This document shows positions 26,356-33,898 of a stretch of 33,898 bases of DNA, one piece after another. The notes beneath the pieces were generated by a model. It searched no databases, was not told where the DNA came from, and saw only the letters and a program-made list of their open reading frames with translations. The position numbers were made by a program, and so were the translations under genes. Source of the stretch: Cymbomonas tetramitiformis (Eukaryota > Chlorophyta > Pyramimonadophyceae > Pyramimonadales > Pyramimonadaceae); the NCBI GenBank assembly GCA_001247695.2, contig LGRX02009784.1, forward strand, positions 1 to 33,898, given 5' to 3'. Each line of letters begins with the position of its first letter. Position 1 is the first letter of the stretch.

Positions 26356-28520
26356 AAAAGAAAAAGAAAAAGAAAAAGAGACACCCTTGGACGGGGTGTG
26401 GGGCTTTGTGAGTCCCCTTGACTCTTACTTCTTTTTTCCTTAGTCTGGTTCCTTGTCTACTTTTTTCCTATATAGTCTGTTAAGGCTTACTGCATATCCT
26501 GTAGCTAGGTCGTGTATTTTTCTGAGTAGGTGTAGGGCTTCCTGTTTATCAAATCCTAAATGTTTGGTCAGTATTTTCTCCGTGTGCTCATATATCGTAC
26601 CCGTGTTGCCGAATACCATCACGTGTAGCGTTACCTTGTACCCATATAATTCCAGTAGCTTTACCAGCGGTGTGTATTTTGTGTACTTTGTCTTTAGTGC
26701 TTCCTCCCAACTCATTTCGTCTGTGTATGTTACCTCTATCAGGTGTATGTGACCCGTTTCTGCCATTGCCTTTTGGTGTGTGTACCCAGGCTGCTCGTTC
26801 CCCTTCTCAGTTCCCTCAAGCATTACTATATCTACATAGTGTGGTATGGTGTCCTTTCCGTGCTCTGGTGCTGGTGTGTTTCGTCCGTCCAGTCTGCATT
26901 GCCCCCTTGTGAGCAGGAAGTCTTCTATTGGTCTCCCATTGTTCATTCCCTTCCCTTTTGGGTTCTTATTACACACCCTCCTTTCCTACCTTTGCTAATT
27001 GCTTTTGCTATCATTTTGGTGGTCTCATCCGACCTGCTTATTACCATGTTCTTTATTTCCCTTTCTGTGCATCCTCCTAGCACATGGGCTGTGCGTATGA
27101 AGCCTCCCGCGTTTACTTGTCTGGGCATCCCGCAGCATTTGCATTTTTGCGCCCTTCTCCCTCCTTGCTGTTTTTTGTATGGTCCTGCCGGTAGCTTGTT
27201 TGCCCGGCATCTTAGCAGGACTGTCACATCATGTTCGTTTAGGTATTCTGTTCCTTTCTTCCAGTATTCATTAGAGAGTTTATGCATGGCTTTATCACCT
27301 TTCAGGTGCTGCATGTATTTTTCTGGCTTTTCTCGTGTTGCTGTCAGTATTTTTTCCATCGAGGTCCTCCTCCATTCCCTCGCTTGGTGTGCTTCCTTTT
27401 GCGCTGCTTCCTGTTGCTGTACAATTTCTTGGAGTGCTCTCCATTCTTCCTGTGCTTCCTCCTGTTGTTGGGCCATTTCGCTGAGCTCGGCTGCAGTGTC
27501 CTGCTGTGTTGTCATGCCCTTGTTCTGTGCTTCCGGTAGCTTCAGTTTCTGAGTTGGCCCTCTTGCAGTTTCTCCTTGGGCTTCCCTTTGCCCTTCAACT
27601 TCCCGTAGGGCTGGTTGGTCGGGTTCTGTCTGGCTTCGGGTTCTTCTTCGTTTTTGTCTTCTTCCTTGTCCCAATGCCTCCTCCTTCTGTGTTGTTCTTG
27701 TCTCCCTTGCCTCACCCTTTTTCAGTCCTACCTCTCGTGTGCTCTCTTGCCCGTGCTCCCTCTTTTGTTTGGCTTGTTGCGCTGTTTGTACTTGCTGCTC
27801 CTGTATTAGTGCCTCCTCTTGCCGTTCCATCCACTGGAGTTCCAGTTCCTCTTCCTGCTCCTGTTGCCATTCTGGTTCGTCTGGCCAGGTGTCTGCCCAG
27901 GCTTCTACTATTTCTATTTCTGTAGGCTCCCGACTTTTCTGTGCATACTCTGCCTCCATCCTCTCAATGCGTTGTCTTTTGGTCTCCCATTCTTCGGGCC
28001 CGGTTTCTAGCTTCCTTTTTAGTCTTTGTATTATGTTTGTTTCTCCCGTCATTTTTGCCTCCCTTACCTTTTTTGTCACATGGTTGAGTATTGCTTGGTG
28101 TCCTTCCAGTTGTCTACCTGTGGCCTCACATATTGCCAGTAGCATCACTGTATCTGTGTTGTCGTGGTTAAGGCCGTATTCCCCTTCTTCACAGGCCTTT
28201 TTTGCCACCTCGTCCGCCATTTCATTCCCATGTATTCCAACATGCGCTTCAACCTTGTATAGGGCCACCTTTGTTCCCTCCCTATTTAGCATTTGTATTT
28301 GCTTCATTATTTTCCACAGTATGTCCCTGTGTACATGCCTTTCCAGCGTGTGCGGCCTTCTCTTCATGTTTTGTATTTGGTAGAGTGAGGTTAGACTATC
28401 TGTACATATGCTGACTTTTTCTTTTCCCGAGTTTGAGTCTAGTGTTAGTGCCATATATATGGCAGTGAGCTCCGCTGTGCCAGGGGCACGACGACAGATG
28501 CTCGGGGATATGTTTTTGAT
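26355..28520 (-). mobile_element. 5'-truncated LINE with RNase H and restriction-like endonuclease
   Basis: The element lies on the minus strand and ends in a (CTTTTT)n tail, seen on the plus strand as AAAAAG repeats at 26,356-26,380. Its last 70 bp hold two short hairpins: ACACCC/GGGTGT at 26,381-26,399 and GGGG/CCCC at 26,400-26,417. The 5' end is lost inside RNase H near 28,500-28,530, as usual for incomplete reverse transcription. I could not find a clear target-site duplication. Confidence 0.75.
26440..26976 (-). CDS. LINE C-terminal restriction-like endonuclease domain
   Basis: The 178-residue frame carries a PD-(D/E)XK-type nuclease pattern as in RLE-bearing LINEs: D49 (PHYVDIVML), E81 in HLIEVTYTDE, and a Lys/Tyr-rich helix LKTKYTKYTPLVKLLELYG, followed by a strand VTLHVMVFGNTGTIYE. 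This domain nicks the target DNA before reverse transcription. It is in a different frame from the RNase H ORF and overlaps it by 34 bp at a run CCAAAAGGGAAGGGAATGA. One indel, or frameshifting, separates what should be one protein. RNase H followed by an RLE is the order known from Dualen/RandI elements. Confidence 0.7.
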   Translation of the reverse strand: MCNKNPKGKGMNNGRPIEDFLLTRGQCRLDGRNTPAPEHGKDTIPHYVDIVMLEGTEKGNEQPGYTHQKAMAETGHIHLIEVTYTDEMSWEEALKTKYTKYTPLVKLLELYGYKVTLHVMVFGNTGTIYEHTEKILTKHLGFDKQEALHLLRKIHDLATGYAVSLNRLYRKKVDKEPD

Positions 28521-28541
28521 TGAACGTGCAAAGGTACACAA
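26943..28541 (-). pseudogene. LINE ORF2 fragment: RNase H, coiled coil, CCHC
   Basis: The 532-residue frame begins inside RNase H. Active-site residues E24 (GTAELTAIY), D48 (ICTDSL) and D110 (GNEMADEVAK) are visible, and the first Asp is lost with the N-terminus. Residues 170-400 are Gln/Glu/Arg-rich and probably a long coiled coil. Near the C-terminus, LLRCRANKLPAGPY is followed by a C-x2-C...H...C zinc knuckle (CKCC, then HVLGGC), as before the endonuclease of RLE-type LINEs. RT is missing by 5' truncation. Confidence 0.8.
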
Positions 28542-28780
28542 TTCGGATTTTTATAATATACTGGATCAGGGCCAGATTGAGGTACAAACGATAATTCGGT
28601 TCCGAGTTCTGAAGGCTAAACACTTCTCAAGCGCTCTACTTATTCACTCGTCACTCAGGTTGCAGGGTCAACCACTCGAGAGCCGATGTCACACTTCGGC
28701 TCAACGTTCAGTTCCCGATCCGATCTCATTTCTAATTCCGATTCGTCATTCTCGATTCAGATGTTATGCCAACAGGCTGA
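28542..28780. other. Stretch without a recognised gene right of the LINE
   Basis: The sequence is moderately AT-rich. A plus-strand frame (MFLIERAKVHNSDFYNILDQG) could be viral sequence displaced by the LINE, but nothing confirms it. From about 28,700 there are weak repeats of CGAT/ATTC phrases that belong to the 183-bp repeat below. Confidence 0.3.
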
Positions 28781-28782
28781 CA

Positions 28783-29135
28783 CGATGACTGCTCCACAGT
28801 ACTGTCATACTACTGTACTGTCATACTGTCATACTGTCATAGCGTCATACTGTCATAGCGTCATACTGTCATACTGTCATAACCTTGATATCTGATATTC
28901 GATTTCATTGTCTTTTCAACCCCGATGCGAATCTGACCATTCTTCGAGGGTCTGACTGAGTTCCACGATGACACCCCCCACAGTACTGTCATACTACTAT
29001 AGTGTCATACTGTCATACTGTCATAGTGTCATAGTGTCATACTGTCATACCCCGGACATCTCGTATTCATTCTCATCGTGATTTCAAGCCCAATCTCACT
29101 GTCATCGTGCCAATCCCAGATTACCCCCGATGACA
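28783..29135. repeat. About 183-bp direct repeats, each with an 8-bp CTGTCATA array
   Basis: Unit 1 starts CGATGACTGCTCCACAGTACTGTC at 28,783 and unit 2 starts CGATGACACCCCCCACAGTACTGTC at 28,966. Each unit then has eight or so CTGTCATA or GCGTCATA octamers, followed by a divergent tail. A third CGATGACAC start is at about 29,129. Expansion of the octamers and duplication of the larger unit both show. Confidence 0.75.
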
Positions 29136-29244
29136 CACATACGGACGCATAGACATATCGGCTCACGCTGTGCCTCCGGGCACAACTCTCCCCCCCTTAG
29201 GAGTGGTCTACCTCCTGGGATCACTCCGCTAAGGTACCCATCTA

Positions 29245-29312
29245 AGTTCCAGTTCTTAGGTTCTCTGGTTCCTTGCTGTTTCCAGTTCTTAGGTTCTCTG
29301 GTTCCTCTTCGA
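29245..29312. repeat. 33-bp tandem duplication near the end of retroelement 2
   Basis: The phrase CCAGTTCTTAGGTTCTCTGG plus TTCCT occurs twice, about 33 bp apart. This lies beyond the pol stop of retroelement 2 on its 3' side and may be part of its 3' untranslated region or LTR; no boundary can be set. Confidence 0.6.
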
Positions 29313-29372
29313 GCATAGTTTGCCTGCCGCTACCAGGGCGCCACTTTCAAGAAGAAGGGTGCCACTTGGAAT

Positions 29373-32300
29373 CTAAAGCGGGTCTTCAGTGTCGCGGAGG
29401 CGTAAATGTCGGAAAAGTTGTCGTAGCAGGAGTGCTGGTACGGGGTATACACTCGCAGATCGACCTGCTCCAGTCTGCTGCGGGTGAGGTCCAAGCTGAG
29501 CAGTCTCTGGGTGAGCACCGGTTGCCCATCTGCACGCACACGGTGTTGAAGTAGTACAGCGTAGCAGGGGCGAGGGTGGTGCTGAGTTCGTCCATATGCA
29601 GGTGGGTTTCATGTACTGCGTTCCATACATGCAGTAGGTACACACCAGCGGTGGGGGAAGCTGGCGCATCATAGGGCGAAGCCGTAGCGCGTTAGGGAAG
29701 CGACCTCTGGGGTTTTCCATGAACCAATGTTTTGGCTCTAGGTAGTCAATGATCTGCAATGCTCGTCGTACGATTTTGTCAGCATGGGGAAGGTCAGGGG
29801 GTCCACCAGTGGTGCGCGCTTGACTGTACTGCCTGCAGGGGGGACTTGCCCAAATAACATCGAAGAATCCAGGCGGGTATTGCCTGTAGTCCCATTGCAG
29901 GATGTCACACACATGGGTGGGTTGCCAGATATGCCCGGAGTCGAGGGTCACCACTGAGGCGGAGGGGAAGCAATTTAGGAATTCCCTCTCTACTGAGCCA
30001 GTACCGCTGAAAAGTACGAGAATCCTGGGCGTGCGGGTTGTGTTTGCCTGTATTGCCAGCAGCTCTGTCACCAGTGCCAACGACCCATCTTCCACGCGCT
30101 CTTGGCGTTCCCACGGCAGGGGGATATCATCTTCCATCTGTTCGAGCTGGTCCAGTTCATCGCAGGGGTTGGTGATGAGGTGGGCCAGTGTCATTCCGGC
30201 TTGAGCGGAGTGGCGGCCACGCTGCTCGCGTCGCCGAGTGGCTTCGTCGCGGACTTGCGCTTCCATGTGCAGTCTCGCTTGCTCGAATTCACGAAGTTGT
30301 TGAAGTGGACTTCCGCGTTGAAGTTTGTCACGCGTCCTCCATTGGTCGTGAGCTTTGGAGTAGCCAGTCCAGCGAACCTTCCACTCTTCCACCTCCTTTC
30401 CTCGAACAGACCGCACTCGACGTGCAAGGATACGCTCAACGTGTGCTTCCTTCTGACCGTCCACTACCACCTCTTCAGGTACCGCTAGGTGATCGCGTGC
30501 GGCAAAAGCATCTTGACCGCTGGTGTACGGTTTGAGGCGATGTTGAGCGAACACGTCGTGAATCCGCCAGTGAGGAGGGAGGTGTAGGCGGTAGGCTACT
30601 GGAGCTCCTCTGTCGGCCTCGGGCATGGTCATCTGTATATCGCTGAAGAAGCGTTCGGTCACAGGAACTGGTCCATGCCAGCGCTTGGTCAGTTTCCTAC
30701 AGATGGAGCGATCCATCACCTTCTCCGTAAGGTGTTTCGCCTCTATCCAGACCAGGTCTCCAACAGCATACTCCCGCTGCCCGTGTCTGCGATCAAACTG
30801 TTCGCGCTGTCGCTGTTGAGCCAGCTCCAACCGCTGCCTGGCGTCCCGCAGCTGCGACGAAAATTTCACAGCCACTTCGTGTGCGGTGCCTACTCCCCCA
30901 GTTCGTCGTCCAGCGGTGGACTGTGCGGCCTCCAGGAAAAGGTCCAACTGCGACAGCGGCGAGAACCCGAACACCAGTTCAAACGGCGTGAAGCCAGTAG
31001 ATTCACTCCTGGAGTCATTGATCGCGAACTCCACGTTAGTGGTGAACAGATCCCAGTCCTCTACATTGGCGTCAACAAAGGACCTGAGCATGTCCTCAAT
31101 AACCCTGTTGCTGTGTTCCGCCTGGCCGTCAGACCGAGGGTTGTACGGCGTGGTACGAGCCACTTTCACACCCATCAGTCTCATGAGCTCCTGCCAGAAA
31201 GCATCTTGAAACCGCGGGTCACGATCAGAGACAATCTTCATAGGCGCGCCATGTAAGCGCCACACCGAGTCAAAGTAGATTCTGGCCACCACCGCTGCGG
31301 AGCTGTCGCCGAAGTTCATCGGCACAACGTGGACCATCTTCGTCAGCTTGCAGGTGAAGGCCACGAAAGCATCATTGCCCCTCTCTGATACCGGCAGGCC
31401 GGTGACGAAGTCCACCGCGACATCCTGCCATGGCCTGTTCGGGATGCTGTGAGGGTTTAGCAAACCATCCGGGTAAGTTCCCCGCGGCCTCACTGATTGG
31501 CACACTGCGCAGGATGCAACCCAAGTGCCCACATCTTCCGCGGCACCACGCCAATAGAAGCGTCGCAGCACCCTCTCCAGAGTCTTGTCTCGCCCAGTAT
31601 GACCCGAGGACAATGACTCATGAGCATGACGAATCACTACTTCTCGAAGTGGAGAGTCCTCCCCCAGCACCAACTGATATCTCCCTGCTGCGGTCCTCCA
31701 AACCACTTCACCCACCAGCCTGAAGTCTTGTAGGCATTGGTGTGGTGCCGCCTTCACTTTCTCCCGCAGCGAACGAAGTGTCCCCTCTCGGGTGTACTCC
31801 GCTTTCAACGCACGCAGGAACTTTGAGTCCGACTGCTGGGAGGTTGCGTCTCTGAAGGCTGCTGCCTCACCTGTCCTTATCACAGCGGGGGCTGTTCGCG
31901 GGTGCCTCACGCGTGCTGGCTGTGGTTTGGCGGGAGGGGCGTGTACTATCAGAACAGGCCAACGAAGGTCGAAGGCCTTCCCATCTGGGTTCTCGAAGAA
32001 CTGATTGGGCTCGCCCTTATCATCGTGAGTAGGGATGACCTCCACGATCTGCATATTGGCCTTTCTGAAAAGTTTGCGCCACGCGGGGAGCTTGGACTGG
32101 TGATCTGGTAGAACGAAGACTGCTGAGGTGTTTTCTGGGTCTGCCTTCCATTCTGCGATATACTTGTTCAAAATCGCCTCCACCGTAATGTGCTTGGAGT
32201 TATATGGAGGGTTACACCAAACCCGAAGGCCCCTCCATTTCTCTGAAAGGCAGTCTGTCCAGAATCTATCCGCCTGTCTGTTGCGGCCGCCAAAGTCACA

Positions 32301-33362
32301 ACAGGCGTCCACATCGAAGGGTCCAAACTTCTCGGCGTACTTCGAGGAGTACTCTGCTCGGACACGCCAATTCTGTGAGTCTTCGGGGGGAGTCTGCCGT
32401 TTTTGCGGGTGAAGGACCGGGGATGGAGCTGACTGCTGGGGCGCCTGCTGCGGGGGTGGTGAGCTCACTGGCACCTTCTCAGCGGGCGCCTCCGATGCGT
32501 CAGCTCGTGATGTAGGCGTTCGCGTCTTCGGTGACGCCAACTGTGGAGGCGCTGGGGTCGTAGAGGCTTTTCCAGCGCGTGACATGCTCCTCGTTATCCT
32601 TATCTGAGGTGGAGCTCTGTCAGGGGGTTGGTGTGGAGCTTCTGTCGGCTTCGCGCTATCAGCTTCAGGCCAGTCAGGCATGTCGAAGTCGAGGTGATCC
32701 TCCTTCATTCCCTTATAGAGCTTCGGATTAACGAGAGCGATGGTCTCCCCCATGTCCATGGCCTGTTCCGCCACGGAGAGGGTTTCCACTGCTGAGAGCC
32801 AACAGTCAACCGTCTGAGCCCAGTGGGGATGAGCTGCGGGTGGTGAGCTGGAGAAGCATTCAGACTCCAGCGTTGCCAGAGGGTCTTTCGGCAGGTCTGA
32901 GGTGGGGTCGATCACTCCCGCCTCCTTCAACCCCTCGCGAACGTCCTTGTCTTTGAAGTCGGGTCTTCTGGACAGGGCGTCTGGTACCAGCAGCAGCGCT
33001 CCCTTGATGTACTCCATTCTCGGGACTCCCACCTCCACCAGATCCATGTACCAGCGTGCCTGTCTGCGGCTAAGCTCTCTGCCAGGTTCCATCAGCCATT
33101 CAAGGGGGCGGTGATCACCCTGGATGCGGAAGTTGGTGAAGATGAGGTAATGCCGCCAGGTGACGGTGGTACAGTGGTGTAGAGCACCTAGCTCACGCTC
33201 GCCGGTGTGATAATTCTGCTCGGCGGCTGAGAACTGGCGGCTCTCGTACGCTATCACGCGCAGCCCAAGACCATCTCCATTGTCTTGCATCAGTACTCCC
33301 CCAAGAGCGATGCCGCTAGCATCCGTCTGCACCACGAAAGGCGCTGTGCCGTCTGCGGCACC
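29373..33362 (-). pseudogene. pol: Retroelement 2 pol: RNase H, Dam-like MTase, integrase, chromodomain, C5 MTase; RT missing
   Basis: The long frame (1320 residues counted from 33,335; the reading continues to about 33,362) begins inside RNase H: QTDASG with D5, TGERELGAL, GDHRPLEW with D74. A Pro-rich linker follows. Residues 322-468 are a Dam-like N6-adenine methyltransferase (FDVDACCDFGGRN, then WCNPPYNSK with NPPY at 375-378). Integrase runs 570-790 (H572/H579, C609/C612; D642, D704, E740) with a GPV-type tail, then a chromodomain at about 963-1020 (AHVERIL, WKVRWTGYSKAHDQW). A C5 cytosine methyltransferase ends the protein (about 1103-1310): VLFSGTGSVEREF, ASPPCRQYSQA with Cys1167, FMENPRGR, then HPETAQLG and YPVPALLLRQLF. 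No frame break is seen inside. RT, protease and gag are lost at the TTAA junction. The element is a chromodomain-bearing Gypsy (chromovirus type) by layout. Confidence 0.92.
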
Positions 33363-33898
33363 CTTAACCCCTTAGTTGCCGGAGGAATTTCGGGGTTTTG
33401 AAAATTTTGGTTTATTTGCAATAACTTTGGCATAAGGGTCCTGCCTCAACTTTTGAAAATAGTGTCGGAAAGGTCTTCTCAAGGCGAATCACATGCAAAC
33501 GTTAGAAATACATGACACTTGATACCGATGACGTGATTGTCAACTGAAAATGTTGATGGATGTGCACATCGTTAACAATGTAAGCCCTAATATTGACCCT
33601 ATACCTCCAGGTATAATCTTACCAAGTGCTCAACATGCGGTTAGGGCTACTTATATTATTAGGGGTTTGTAACACTATGACACATGTGCCCTAAATGTGA
33701 CTCATTATGGTTAAGCTAAAATAGAGAGCGTCTGGGGAAATATTCAGAGCATCGTCGCAACATGGTTGCTCCCAAGTGCATGGCTGCACGCGGCTCGATA
33801 AGAGCTTTTCAAAACTGTCTTCAAAAGTGAATTTGAGTTATTTGTCGCCGAGAAAATCAGTTTTTAGCGCTTGTTGAGAATTCTCAACGTGTGGCAGC
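33363..33898. other. Non-coding flank, possibly a piggyBac-like transposon end
   Basis: Pol coding gives way at CACCC-TTAA-CCCCTTAGTTGCCGG (TTAA at 33,364-33,367). A TTAA target followed by CCCxTT is the look of a piggyBac terminus. The following 500 bp are AT-rich without an open frame of note. They contain an inverted pair AGCCCTAA (near 33,581) and TTAGGGCT (near 33,642). No transposase is in the window. Confidence 0.35.

Noticed and set aside
27282..28383. Cys/Leu/Ser-rich plus-strand frames over the LINE
   Set aside because: They are the antisense of a Gln/Glu-rich coiled coil and resemble membrane proteins only through base composition.
26340..28520. GGATATG at both edges of the LINE as its target-site duplication
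   Set aside because: On the left it is separated from the AAAAAG tail by 10 bp, so it does not directly border the element.
28797..29060. CRISPR-like array
   Set aside because: The repeats are 8-bp octamers without unique spacers of constant length, in a eukaryotic context.

Overview
This window is a stack of mobile DNA from a eukaryotic genome, and I see no host gene in it. Two Ty3/Gypsy-type retroelements, a gag-like retroelement remnant, a LINE and a stretch of integrated DNA virus lie next to each other. The viral stretch is clearly more AT-rich than the GC-rich retroelements around it. A single-celled eukaryote is likely. A green alga or similar protist would fit the LINE domain order (RNase H, then a restriction-like endonuclease, as in Dualen/RandI elements of Chlamydomonas) and the Polinton-like virus, but the host cannot be named from the sequence.

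Layout. 1-500: G/C-rich tandem repeats. 775 to about 11,917 (minus strand): retroelement 1, with a gag-like ORF, a protease-like ORF, one in-frame TAG, a 946-residue ORF, a hydrophobic and frame-broken region, and a 2005-residue pol ORF. Pol reads RT, RNase H, C5 cytosine methyltransferase, integrase, PHD finger, and a second methyltransferase-like fold without a normal catalytic motif. 11,990-13,440: nine copies of a hairpin-forming motif. About 14,069-15,866 (minus): remnant of another retroelement, with a polypurine tract and LTR start, a pol-tail-like ORF and a GHA-repeat gag-like ORF.

16,057 to about 26,350: an integrated Polinton-like virus (PLV) remnant. It holds a 5'-truncated protein-primed DNA polymerase B, a DUF5754-like protein, an RVE integrase, an unknown protein, a class-3 lipase-like protein, a small protein, the minor capsid protein, the major capsid protein (MCP) and one more truncated ORF. 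The MCP gene is split by a 1,820-bp insert made of two nearly identical 760-bp direct repeats around 301 bp. A 53-bp imperfect inverted-repeat element sits at three gene 3' ends, always in the direction of the gene it follows.

About 26,355-28,520 (minus): a 5'-truncated LINE that cut the last viral ORF. 28,780-29,130: tandem TGTCATA-type repeats, whose inverted counterpart lies at 15,887-15,913 on the other side of the virus. 29,373 to about 33,363 (minus): retroelement 2, truncated inside RNase H. It reads RNase H, Dam-like N6-adenine methyltransferase, integrase, chromodomain, C5 cytosine methyltransferase. A TTAA junction at 33,364 may be the end of a piggyBac-like transposon.

The strongest observation is that two differently built Gypsy-type elements each carry a pair of DNA-methyltransferase-type domains on either side of integrase, each with a chromatin-reader domain (PHD or chromodomain). 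C5 methyltransferases in retrotransposons are known from dinoflagellates and charophytes. The Dam-like plus C5 pair in one polyprotein is the part I would follow up first.
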